Source: an uncultured Saprospiraceae bacterium
Lineage (GTDB): Bacteria > Bacteroidota > Bacteroidia > Chitinophagales > Saprospiraceae
Reading direction: 5' to 3'
NCBI GenBank assembly: GCA_905480595.1
Contig: CAJQQY010000001.1
Span: 1-62,147, forward strand
Length of the DNA: 62,147 bases
Shown here: piece by piece, positions 53,356 to 61,684 of the stretch
Numbering within the stretch: the first letter of the stretch is position 1
Layout: each line of letters opens with the position of its first letter
Notes under the pieces: generated by a model
The model's database searches: none
What the model was told of the DNA's origin: nothing
The model's input: the letters and a program-made list of their open reading frames with translations, nothing else
Translations under genes and position numbers: made by a program

Positions 53356-54078
53356 ATGAAAAATAGATTTTGGCTATTATTTTTGATTTTATTAGTTGGT
53401 TGTGAAAAATATGATAAAATTGATTTTGAATCGGTCTTAGGAGAATATTTTCATACAGTTCCTTCTAAAGATTATTCTCACCTTGAATTAAGAAATGATT
53501 TTACTTACCACTTTGATCAAGCGCAATCACATAGTTGTGAAATTTGGGGGCATTATTATGGCAAGTGGGAGATAGATAATAATAAGATAATACTTTTGGA
53601 GGGAGTTGACTTGGATACTTTTATCTCTGTAAGGGGAAATCGAAATATTAAAACGGATACTTTATTAGTTGTCTTTGAACAAGACTTACTTGATTCTTTT
53701 CCGAATTTACAAATCCGATTTGGGTGGTTTAAAAAAGATTATAAAATTGAACAGAATGAAATTGTTTTTGATAAATATGCCTTCTGTTCAGAGAATCAAA
53801 TTTTTAGAGACACTAGTATTTTCCCTTTTGATAAAGAATCGAGATACCAGTATTTTTCCATAGAAATGAAATTACGTGCTGGGAATTTTTACAAAGAAAT
53901 AAATCATGTTTTGAGTTATGGAAAATTAAAGATAGGGCTTAATGATTTTAAAAATGATTACCCAAAGTCTAAGAAGTTATTAGAATATAAAATGAAGAAT
54001 GAAATTTTATATTCGGAGGGAAAAGATGGATGGATTTATGAGCACCAGTTAATTCAAAGAGAAGAGCAAGGGTTTTAA
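53356..54078 (+). CDS. Lipoprotein of unknown function
   Basis: A 240-residue lipoprotein, start ATG 53356 with lipobox LVGC (Cys16). The body is rich in Asp, Lys and aromatic residues and beta strands (HLELRNDFTYHFDQAQSHSC, YYGKWEIDNNKIILLEG), with the WEIDNNKIIL pattern of lipocalin-like Bacteroidota proteins. No family assigned. It follows the VWA gene by 12 bp on the same strand and ends at a terminator, so the two are probably co-transcribed. Confidence 0.65.
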   Translation: MKNRFWLLFLILLVGCEKYDKIDFESVLGEYFHTVPSKDYSHLELRNDFTYHFDQAQSHSCEIWGHYYGKWEIDNNKIILLEGVDLDTFISVRGNRNIKTDTLLVVFEQDLLDSFPNLQIRFGWFKKDYKIEQNEIVFDKYAFCSENQIFRDTSIFPFDKESRYQYFSIEMKLRAGNFYKEINHVLSYGKLKIGLNDFKNDYPKSKKLLEYKMKNEILYSEGKDGWIYEHQLIQREEQGF

Positions 54079-54100
54079 ATAACAATACATTTCCAAAAAC

Positions 54101-54137
54101 AAAAACCGCAAAAGTGCCAACTACTTTTGCGGTTTTT
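54101..54137. terminator. Bidirectional terminator between the lipoprotein and SxtJ genes
   Basis: AAAAACCGCAAAAGT (54101-54115) pairs perfectly with 54123-54137; T-run follows. Confidence 0.93.
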
Positions 54138-54161
54138 ATTTTTTCAAAAAAGAAATTTCTC

Positions 54162-54542
54162 TTACCAAATATTTTCAATGTCCTCCGTCACGTATGCATG
54201 ATCTCGGTCGATATAATAAGAGTCATCTCTTCTTTTTCGCATCAAATGATCTTTTCCAAAAATTCTAGCTAAAATTGACATTGGGAAAAGAACTAGGAAA
54301 AATACTAAACCTAAAAGAATAGGTCCAGTTACATAATTACCTAGAATCTCAGCAAATTTAAACCACGCTCCCGTGATCAAATTCATCACGGTATTTGACA
54401 TCATACTTAAAACGCCAACTATCAATGAAGTCCATAACATCCAATCAACATCAAACCCTCTCCATACTCCAAAAATGAAATACAAGGCTAAAAAACCGAC
54501 AACTATGGCAAGTATTGCTTCTACTTTTTTTTCTCTATTCAT
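54162..54542 (-). CDS. SxtJ family membrane protein
   Basis: A 126-residue membrane protein with three hydrophobic segments (about 9-27, 36-56, 71-91) and a charged C-terminal tail. The segment GPILLGLVFFLVLFPMSILARIFGKDHLMRKRRDDSYY (short pieces only diagnostic: VFFLVLFPMSILARIFGKD) matches the SxtJ family known from the saxitoxin cluster, where its biochemical role is not known. It is the last gene of the carbamoyltransferase operon. Start ATG 54542. Confidence 0.78.
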   Translation of the reverse strand: MNREKKVEAILAIVVGFLALYFIFGVWRGFDVDWMLWTSLIVGVLSMMSNTVMNLITGAWFKFAEILGNYVTGPILLGLVFFLVLFPMSILARIFGKDHLMRKRRDDSYYIDRDHAYVTEDIENIW

Positions 54543-54596
54543 GATAATGAATCTTTAAATTCCTTCAAGGAATCTATTTAGTTTTTACAAATATTG

Positions 54597-54676
54597 TTTT
54601 TGGAAAAGGAAACCTCCTTTCCAAAAGTTTTCTTGATGAAAATCCGTGCCACGGTTGGAGCCGTGACACGGGTTTT
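54597..54676 (-). repeat. Two hairpins between the DUF5989 and SxtJ genes
   Basis: Hairpin 1 (54597-54627): TTTTGGAAAAGGA against TCCTTTCCAAAA. Hairpin 2 (54639-54676): CCGTGCCACGG-TTGGAG-CCGTGACACGG, one mismatch, flanked by AAAA/TTTT. They lie inside the operon and could lower expression of, or separate, the last gene. Confidence 0.7.
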
Positions 54677-54682
54677 GAATTA

Positions 54683-54832
54683 CTAGAATAATGTATAGAT
54701 AAATGGAGCGATAGCTGAACCACCTCCAATTACGATTAATACACCTAGTAGAAGGAGTAAAATAATTACTGGTGCTAGCCAGAATTTTTTTCTTTCTCCC
54801 ATGAATTTGAATAAGTCCTTAATAAAATCCAT
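54683..54832 (-). CDS. DUF5989 (SxtK-like) small membrane protein
   Basis: A 49-residue peptide: MDFIKDLFKFMGERKKFWLA, one membrane span (VIILLLLLGVLIVIG), ending SAIAPFIYTLF. It matches the DUF5989 family of tiny proteins that accompany carbamoyltransferases and SxtJ. Its start overlaps the SGNH hydrolase stop by 14 bp, which shows tight translational coupling. It is too short for standard gene finders and easy to miss. Role unknown. Confidence 0.82.
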   Translation of the reverse strand: MDFIKDLFKFMGERKKFWLAPVIILLLLLGVLIVIGGGSAIAPFIYTLF

Positions 54833-55853
54833 TTGCGTCAGTTTTTAGTTTTTCAGCGACTAGTTGATGTCCGTTTGGATTCCAATGGCCTTCAAGTAAA
54901 TAGAAATGATTTAAAATATTCGTTTCACCTGAATCAATAAAGTCATCTGAAAGGTTATAAAAGGTTACGTTTTTATCTCTAAAGTAATTGTCAAAAAATG
55001 CTTCTTGTTCTGTTTGTCGACCTTTGATTCTTGCATCAATATCATTGATCGCAGGAATGTAGTAAACTAAAAATTTACGACCATCTGCTTCTACTTCTTT
55101 TCTCAATTGCTCGATGTAAATAGAAGTTAATTTTTTTGCTTGATCCATATCAATGTCTTCATCATAACTCACAATCTGATCTGGTATCAATAAATTAACT
55201 AAAACAGCTTTTAGCAAAGAGAAAAAATGCGAATGACTAATTAGCCAATTATAAATTTTGCTCTTGCGTAATTTTTCTTTTGTTCCACCAGTTAATTTTT
55301 CAAAACTTTTTGGAGTCAAGGTTGAATCATTAATCACATCAAAATACTCATCTCGAATATTATCTGCTAAGTCGTTATAGTGAGCAAAATAAATAACCGT
55401 ATTAGGTTGATATTTATCTTTGTAAAATTGATACGAACGTAATGCATGATCGGTACCTCGACCTTCCACTCCTGCATTAATAATTTCCACACTATCTTTA
55501 ATAAGTGCTTGTTGCAACTCGTAAGCAAAAGTTTCTTGATCGTTGACTCCTTTTCCATAGGTAAAAGAATCTCCGATAAACATTATTTTTTTGTTAACGA
55601 AATCGGGTATGTCACCTTTGTGAGTTACTCGAAAGCCGTCATCACCATTCGTAAATTTTATATCATAATTGTTAGGTTGATATTCAGCACCCTTCAAATG
55701 AGGGATATGAATCAAACCAATATCTTTATCATACATAAATTTTACTGGAGCCAATTGTTGCGGCTCAACCACCCGAACAATTCCCTCACATACCAACAAC
55801 ATTATAAATGTTGATAGTAGCATCGTACCAATATTGGACAACCATTTTTTCAT
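54819..55853 (-). CDS. SGNH/GDSL hydrolase family membrane-anchored protein
   Basis: A 344-residue protein with an N-terminal signal anchor (about 8-26) and a periplasmic SGNH-like domain: FIGDSFTYGKGV (nucleophile S96), NAGVEGRGTDHALR (Gly block), FAHYNDLADN (Asn-type block), and a C-terminal WNPNGH. The usual DxxH of block V appears as NPNGH, with Asn at the Asp position. It resembles the AlgX/PatA-type proteins that acylate or deacylate polysaccharides. Second gene of the carbamoyltransferase operon. Confidence 0.85.
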   Translation of the reverse strand: MKKWLSNIGTMLLSTFIMLLVCEGIVRVVEPQQLAPVKFMYDKDIGLIHIPHLKGAEYQPNNYDIKFTNGDDGFRVTHKGDIPDFVNKKIMFIGDSFTYGKGVNDQETFAYELQQALIKDSVEIINAGVEGRGTDHALRSYQFYKDKYQPNTVIYFAHYNDLADNIRDEYFDVINDSTLTPKSFEKLTGGTKEKLRKSKIYNWLISHSHFFSLLKAVLVNLLIPDQIVSYDEDIDMDQAKKLTSIYIEQLRKEVEADGRKFLVYYIPAINDIDARIKGRQTEQEAFFDNYFRDKNVTFYNLSDDFIDSGETNILNHFYLLEGHWNPNGHQLVAEKLKTDANGFY

Positions 55854-55893
55854 AGTATGACTAAGCTGGTTTTAGTTTTTTTAGGGACAATTT

Positions 55894-57762
55894 TTAGTCT
55901 AAAACAAATTCTTCTTTCCATTTATCTTTTTCTTTCCAATCAGGTTGTGCTGTTTTTACAAAAACATAATCACCTACAACTAAGTAATCCATTTCCGTTC
56001 TCATAAAACAACGGTATGCATCTTCAGGTGTATTTACGATTGGCTCCCCTCTTACATTGAAAGAAGTATTAATCACAACAGGGCATCCTGTTAGATTTTT
56101 AAATGCCGAAATCAATTGATGATATTTCGGATTTGTTTGTTTGTGCACAGTTTGAATTCTTGCAGAAAAATCAATGTGAGTAATCGCAGGAATCGTAGAT
56201 CGAACTGTGTATAGTTTTTCACGTTGTGATAAATCATGATAGTTGGCTGGAACTTCCTTTTTGATTTTCTCAGCTACATCTTGTACCAACAACATATAAG
56301 GTGAAATACCTTCATGGTCAAACCAATCTTCTACATCTTCAGCCAAAACTGAAGGAGCAAATGGTCGGAATGATTCTCGATATTTGATTTTCAAATTCAT
56401 TTTCTCTTGCATTTCAGAGTTCCGAGGATCTCCGAGGATACTTCTTCCTCCCAATGCACGTGGACCAAATTCCATTCGTCCTTGCATCCAGCCAATAGCT
56501 GCACCTTCTTCAATATATTTAGCCACTTGATCGCACAAGTCCTGGAAGTTGTCATATTTTTTATAAACAGCTTTTGTTTTCCTAGCCATTATTTCAATCT
56601 CTTTGCTAGAAGCTTCTGGTCCTAAATATGATCCTTTCATAGAATCCATCATCACACCATTCGTCACTTTTCTATCTTTTTTGAAATAGATATAATTAGC
56701 GACTTGAGCTGCTCCCAAGGCTCCTCCAGCATCACCTGCTGCAGGTTGGATGAATACATTTTCAAAAACTCCCGCTTTCACTAATTTTCCATTTGCCACA
56801 CAATTCAAAGCAACTCCTCCAGCCATGCACAAGTTTTTAGAACCTGTCAATCGTTTCGCTTCTTTGGCCATTAAAATGACAATCTCTTCGGTTACTTTTT
56901 GAATCGCCATTCCTAAATCTGACTGGGCTTGGTTCATTTCCGTCTCTGCATCTCTTCGTGGGAAACCAAAAAGTTTTTCCCATTTTTTATCATGCACCAT
57001 CCGAAGACCAGTTGCATAGTTGAAATAATCTTGATTCAACCAAAGAGATCCATCAGGTTTGATGTCAATCAATGTTGTTTTGATGATTTCGATAAATTTC
57101 TTAACTCGCTCAGATTTTGGATTTCCGTAAGGAGCTAATCCCATTAGTTTGTACTCTCCTGAGTTTACTTTAAATCCTAAGAAATAAGTAAAAGCAGAAT
57201 ACAATAATCCAATGGAATGTGGGAAGCGTAATTCTTTTAAAATTTTAATATCCTTTCCTTTTCCATGACAAATAGAAGCTGTCGCCCATTCGCCCACACC
57301 ATCGACAGTCAAAATAGCTGCCTCTTCATAAGGTGATGGATAGAACGCAGAAGCTGCGTGAGAAAGGTGATGTTCAGGGAACAATAATTTTATCTTCTTT
57401 TTATCGTATGGTTCAACTTTCGCCAACTCCTCGTGAATCAATCTTTTCAAAAACATTTTCTCTTTTAACCAAACTGGAATCGAAGTGATAAAAGACCGAA
57501 ATCCTTTTGGTGCAAATGAATAATAAGTTTCTAAAAGGCGCTCGAATTTGAGTAATGGTTTGTCGTAAAAAACAATAGCATCTAATTCATCAATACTCCA
57601 TCCTGCTTGCTCTAAACAATATTTTGAAGCATTTACAGGAAAAGCTGGATCGTGTTTTTTTCGAGTAAATCGTTCTTCTTGTGCTGCTGCGATAATATTA
57701 TCTCCGTCAATAACGGCTGCTGCTGAATCGTGGTAAAAAGCGGATATTCCTAGTATCTTCAT
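55894..57762 (-). CDS. Carbamoyltransferase of the NodU/CmcH/SxtI family
   Basis: A 622-residue O-carbamoyltransferase that uses carbamoyl phosphate and ATP to carbamoylate a hydroxyl group. The N-terminal Kae1-like domain has GISAFYHDSAAAVI (H11), HHLSHAASAFYPS (metal-binding histidines 131, 132, 135) and TVDGVGEWA (D154). The C-terminal YrdC-like domain has GRMEFGPRALGGRSILGDPRN and FNVRGEPIVNTPEDA. Full length for the family. First gene of an operon with SGNH, DUF5989 and SxtJ genes, behind a strong promoter. The acceptor (glycan, lipid or small molecule) cannot be read from sequence. Confidence 0.94.
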   Translation of the reverse strand: MKILGISAFYHDSAAAVIDGDNIIAAAQEERFTRKKHDPAFPVNASKYCLEQAGWSIDELDAIVFYDKPLLKFERLLETYYSFAPKGFRSFITSIPVWLKEKMFLKRLIHEELAKVEPYDKKKIKLLFPEHHLSHAASAFYPSPYEEAAILTVDGVGEWATASICHGKGKDIKILKELRFPHSIGLLYSAFTYFLGFKVNSGEYKLMGLAPYGNPKSERVKKFIEIIKTTLIDIKPDGSLWLNQDYFNYATGLRMVHDKKWEKLFGFPRRDAETEMNQAQSDLGMAIQKVTEEIVILMAKEAKRLTGSKNLCMAGGVALNCVANGKLVKAGVFENVFIQPAAGDAGGALGAAQVANYIYFKKDRKVTNGVMMDSMKGSYLGPEASSKEIEIMARKTKAVYKKYDNFQDLCDQVAKYIEEGAAIGWMQGRMEFGPRALGGRSILGDPRNSEMQEKMNLKIKYRESFRPFAPSVLAEDVEDWFDHEGISPYMLLVQDVAEKIKKEVPANYHDLSQREKLYTVRSTIPAITHIDFSARIQTVHKQTNPKYHQLISAFKNLTGCPVVINTSFNVRGEPIVNTPEDAYRCFMRTEMDYLVVGDYVFVKTAQPDWKEKDKWKEEFVLD

Positions 57763-58101
57763 TAGAAGGTGTACATCTTGTTTGTTATAAAATAAATTTT
57801 CAGAGTTAACCTTATTTTCAAATGGGCAGATAAAGAAACGTTTAATCGTTTTGGAAAAAAAGGGTTGTTTGGTGGGTATGTAATAAATTATGTTGTGACT
57901 GCCTTAAAACTGAATTTTGGAAGAGCAAAGATAAAAAAAACCAACATTATTGTCAAAGCATAGTTTTGATTATTAGTTTTGGTTTTTTCATCATCTAAAT
58001 GGGTGATAATCAGCTATTTACCACACATTTGTGCATTTAAAAAACAAGTATTAAGTAAAACGAAATTTAAAAAATATTGTTTCTAATCAAGTTGATAGAA
58101 A
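57763..58101. other. Intergenic region upstream of the carbamoyltransferase operon
   Basis: 339 bp with the operon promoter (57926-57957), leaving a leader of about 155 nt. The distal part (57960-58100) is AT-rich and holds no gene; no clear terminator for the DUF1080 gene is seen. Confidence 0.6.
57926..57957 (-). promoter_or_regulatory. Promoter of the carbamoyltransferase operon
   Basis: On the minus strand: TTTG (57954-57957), 20 nt, TATCTTTG (57926-57933), followed by C. Both elements match the consensus exactly; one of the best promoters in the window. Confidence 0.8.
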
Positions 58102-59334
58102 TTAAAAAGGTGATAATTTTCTTAATCGAATACTTCGAAAATTAACTATCCCCATAGTATTAAAAATTGATATTTGATGGGTTCCTTTTTTCCAATTCAA
58201 ATTTAATTCTGAAATATCTTTTTCCACCATTTTATATCCATTCATCCAATGTTCGATTTTTCCATTTTTAACAATGATTCGACCGGTATTCCATTTTCCT
58301 AATCCTCGGAAATCTCGATCTCCTCCCGGAACACAGATATTTTGGGAAGCTATCATTCCTTTTAAAGATGCTAAAGATTGATCTCCTTTTTGTTTTGCTT
58401 GAGGAAGTGAATTATTATCGATGATTTGAAAGCTACATTTTTCACCGTTTTTATTGGAAAAATATTCAATACCGCCTTCGGGGTTTTCACCGATTAAGAA
58501 ATCAAACTTCAGGTCAAAATTTTCTGCTGTTGCGAAATCAATAGGTTCTCCTTCCTTTAAAATAATGGTGTCTGTATTGGTGAAAATTAATTCATAACCT
58601 TCTTTTTTCTCACGTTCACTTAATTGATTTGGAACTAAATTTATCTCAGGCGTTTTTCCATCATCTGGTGTTTGTAATTTTTCCAAATTATTGGTTGCGA
58701 TTTTTATATTTCTCCATTGAACAGTTTTTCCAACCATCGAAGAATCCTTGCCTATGTCATGAACTTGCAACCCAATAAAGCCTTCCGAAGTTAAATCATC
58801 TCGAAGATTGGCTGTTTGAATTCCATTCACCCAAACTCGAATGGATGGACCAATGGCTTCGATTCGATATTTATTCCAGACATCATTTTTAAAACCTTTC
58901 CGTCCTGCTGAGTTTTCGCAAAGTGGATAAATCCAATCTCGCCGTCCTTCATCATAAATTCCACCACTAAAGGCTCGTTGACTTGGGTCAACTTCAACTT
59001 GGTAACCATGCACTCTTCCTTTCTGATAATCTGGAATTGAGTTACTGCGAATTTGAATTCCAGAATTGAGCGGTTTGTCAACTTTTAATTCTAGTTCCAA
59101 AATAAAATCATCGTACATTCTTTTTGTACATAAAAATGTGTTCGGTGTATTTAGTTTTGCAGTACCAACGAGCACTTTTTCTTCAATGGAATATTCGGCA
59201 GTTCCATTTCGAACTTCCCAGTTGTTGAGATTTTGTTCATTAAAAAGTAATTCCCAATCAGAAGTTTTTGAAGTCTTGTTTGATTGGCCACATGAAAAAA
59301 ATAACACGAGAATAAAAAGTAAAAACCACTTCAT
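58102..59334 (-). CDS. Lipoprotein with two DUF1080 (3-keto-disaccharide hydrolase) domains
   Basis: A 410-residue lipoprotein (lipobox FFSC, Cys15). Domain 1 (about 25-215) is a concanavalin-like DUF1080 fold: WELLFNEQNLNNWEV, ELELKVDKPLNSGIQIRS, GYQVEVDPSQRAFSGGIYDEGRRDW, NKYRIEAIGPSIRVWVNG (short pieces). Domain 2 (about 240-410) repeats it: FDLKFDFLIGENPEGGIEYFS and IIVKNGKIEHWMNGYKMVE. Some DUF1080 proteins cleave 3-keto-glycosides. It is divergent, 59 bp apart, from a dehydrogenase-type haem lipoprotein, which fits a shared periplasmic glycoside oxidation step. Confidence 0.87.
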   Translation of the reverse strand: MKWFLLFILVLFFSCGQSNKTSKTSDWELLFNEQNLNNWEVRNGTAEYSIEEKVLVGTAKLNTPNTFLCTKRMYDDFILELELKVDKPLNSGIQIRSNSIPDYQKGRVHGYQVEVDPSQRAFSGGIYDEGRRDWIYPLCENSAGRKGFKNDVWNKYRIEAIGPSIRVWVNGIQTANLRDDLTSEGFIGLQVHDIGKDSSMVGKTVQWRNIKIATNNLEKLQTPDDGKTPEINLVPNQLSEREKKEGYELIFTNTDTIILKEGEPIDFATAENFDLKFDFLIGENPEGGIEYFSNKNGEKCSFQIIDNNSLPQAKQKGDQSLASLKGMIASQNICVPGGDRDFRGLGKWNTGRIIVKNGKIEHWMNGYKMVEKDISELNLNWKKGTHQISIFNTMGIVNFRSIRLRKLSPF

Positions 59335-59393
59335 TGATAATCTTTTTTATTTTTATGAAAAAATCAAAACGAAATTAAAATCATTTTTGAATT

Positions 59394-61622
59394 ATGACGA
59401 ATTCCAAATATCTACTTTTTATTTTAATCTTTTTTATTTCTTGCCAACCTGATTCTAAAACTAATATTTCAGAGCCTGAAATTGACTTGAGTGATTTTAT
59501 TTTACAAGACAATTTTCAAATCGAACTCATCGCATCTGAACCTCTGATTGAAGCTCCAGTCGCCATGACTTTCGATAATCAAGGAAGAGTTTGGGTAATG
59601 GAGATGCCCGACTACATGCCGAATATTCATGGCAGCGATGAAGATGTAGCACGTGGGCGTATTGTTATTTTGGAGGATAAAAATGGGAATGGTCGAATGG
59701 ATAACGCGAAAGTTTTTTTGGGAAAATTACATCAACCACGAGCGATGGCATTAGTTTATGGAGGACTATTGTATGCTGAAGCACCAAATCTTTATTTTGT
59801 AGAAATTGAAAATGATCAGCCCAAAAATAGAGTGTTAGTTGATAGCCTTTACGCAGTTGGAGGAAATGTGGAACATCAACCAAATGGCCTGATGATGAAT
59901 CTCGATAATTGGATTTACAATGCAAAAAGTAATTTCCGATATCGAAGGGTAGATGCTGTTTGGAAAAAAGAACCCACTCATTTTCGAGGGCAATGGGGAA
60001 TCACACATGATGATTATGGACGACTTTTTTACAATGACAATTCGAATCCTTTATACGGAGATTATGTGATGCCGAATCAAATGACTCGCAATAAATTTTT
60101 ACACCCAAAAGAAGGAGTTGGGAAAAATATTTGTGTCGATAGAAGTTTACATCCGTTGCAATCGACTGCCGTTAATCGAGGTTACATGGATGGCATGTTG
60201 GATGAAGAGGGGAAGTTAATTTCGTTCACTTCTGCTTGCTCTCCGATGATTTATAGAGGCAATGATTTTGATGAAAAATATGATGGAAATGCATTCGTTT
60301 GTGCTCCCGAAATTAATGCAATTAAGCGAATCACCTTATCTGAAAATGATTCGAAAATTGAAGGTCAACCTGCCTGGGATAATAAAGAATTTTTGATCAC
60401 AACTGACGAAGGTTTTCGTCCTGTAAATTTAAATAATGCGCCTGATGGAAGTTTTTATATCACCGATATGCATCGTGGAATTATTCAGCATAAAGTTTAC
60501 ATGACTGCATATTTGAAAAAACAAATTGAAGAAAGGCAGTTAGATACTATTATAAATTCAGGTAGAATTTTTCGAGTTTTTCAAAAAGAAAATAAATCGG
60601 AAAATATTGATTTGGAAAAATTAGACAATGATGAATTATGTGATTTATTAAAAAATAAAAATGGATGGCTTCGGGATCGAGCGCAACAATTATTGATTCA
60701 TCGAAGTGCGACTGATGTAATTGGAAAACTAAAATCTATTGCAATAGATTCAGAAAGTCATTTCGCCCAAATTCATGCTTATTGGACCTTGGAAGGTTTA
60801 GATGCTTTAGATGAAGTTGTTTTGTTAGATGCTCAAAATGATTGGAACTCAAAAGTAGTTACGACAACAATTCGATTATTAGAAAATTTCCCAAATAAAT
60901 TTCCAGATAAAATTTTAAAAAAATACAATCAGTATTTTGATTTGAAAATCAAAGAGATTGATTTACAATTAGCATTGTCTATCTCAAAAATGGAAAATAA
61001 AAGAAATGTAAATACATTGTTATTGAAACTCAATCAACGTTATCCAGATGATGGATTAATTGCGGAAGCAATTGTTAGTGGTTTGCACGGGAAGGAAGTT
61101 TCTTTTTCAAATTTCATTAAAAAAGAAGGAAGCGAAACCTTAAAAAATAAACTCAATCAAGTTTTAGAAAATGTCAAAAATGATAATCCAAATCGAATTT
61201 TTAAACGAAAAAAAATTGGTATGGATGACAAAACTGTTGGGCGAGATTTATTCAATATTCATTGTGCAGCTTGTCATGGAATAGGGGGAGAGGGTATTCA
61301 AAATTTAGCACCTTCCTTGCTAGCTGCAGACTTAGTTGAAATGAATTCGGAGGTAGTCACTTCAATAATTTTACATGGTTTGCAAGGCGAGATTACTGTC
61401 GAAGGAAAACTTGTGAAATTCAACGCAGCTATGCCTGGACTAAAAGATAATGATGAATTGACAGATGAAAAAATTGCAGCAATTACTGCTTATGTGAAAA
61501 ATGCTTTTAGTTTAAGTCCACAAGGAATTAAAAATGAAAGGGTCAAAGAATTGAGGAATGAAAAACCAGAAAGTGGAGAACTTTTTTCGGAAAAAGAGTT
61601 AGTGAAGAAGTATAAAGAGTAG
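59394..61622 (+). CDS. PVC-type dehydrogenase lipoprotein with C-terminal cytochrome c domain
   Basis: A 742-residue lipoprotein (lipobox FISC, Cys17). The N-terminal 380 residues form a beta-propeller of the soluble glucose dehydrogenase-like/membrane-bound dehydrogenase type (PVAMTFDNQGRVWVMEMPDY, GNVEHQPNGLMMNLDNWIYNA, FRGQWGITHDDYGRLFYNDN; short pieces). A HEAT-like helical region (about 395-590) follows. The C-terminal cytochrome c domain has CAACH (C624, C627, H628) and a likely distal methionine in AAMPGL. It should oxidise a sugar or sugar alcohol and pass electrons to the haem. Paired with the DUF1080 gene. Confidence 0.85.
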   Translation: MTNSKYLLFILIFFISCQPDSKTNISEPEIDLSDFILQDNFQIELIASEPLIEAPVAMTFDNQGRVWVMEMPDYMPNIHGSDEDVARGRIVILEDKNGNGRMDNAKVFLGKLHQPRAMALVYGGLLYAEAPNLYFVEIENDQPKNRVLVDSLYAVGGNVEHQPNGLMMNLDNWIYNAKSNFRYRRVDAVWKKEPTHFRGQWGITHDDYGRLFYNDNSNPLYGDYVMPNQMTRNKFLHPKEGVGKNICVDRSLHPLQSTAVNRGYMDGMLDEEGKLISFTSACSPMIYRGNDFDEKYDGNAFVCAPEINAIKRITLSENDSKIEGQPAWDNKEFLITTDEGFRPVNLNNAPDGSFYITDMHRGIIQHKVYMTAYLKKQIEERQLDTIINSGRIFRVFQKENKSENIDLEKLDNDELCDLLKNKNGWLRDRAQQLLIHRSATDVIGKLKSIAIDSESHFAQIHAYWTLEGLDALDEVVLLDAQNDWNSKVVTTTIRLLENFPNKFPDKILKKYNQYFDLKIKEIDLQLALSISKMENKRNVNTLLLKLNQRYPDDGLIAEAIVSGLHGKEVSFSNFIKKEGSETLKNKLNQVLENVKNDNPNRIFKRKKIGMDDKTVGRDLFNIHCAACHGIGGEGIQNLAPSLLAADLVEMNSEVVTSIILHGLQGEITVEGKLVKFNAAMPGLKDNDELTDEKIAAITAYVKNAFSLSPQGIKNERVKELRNEKPESGELFSEKELVKKYKE

Positions 61623-61641
61623 GAAAGTTTTATTGTGAATA

Positions 61642-61674
61642 AGTCCTTCCAGGTTTTTAAAATCTGGAAAGACT
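61642..61674. terminator. Hairpin between convergent genes
   Basis: AGTCCTTCCAGGTTTT (61642-61657) pairs with AAAATCTGGAAAGACT (61659-61674) with two wobble pairs. It shares the CTTCCAG word with the terminator at 49187. Confidence 0.7.
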
Positions 61675-61684
61675 AGAATGTTTT

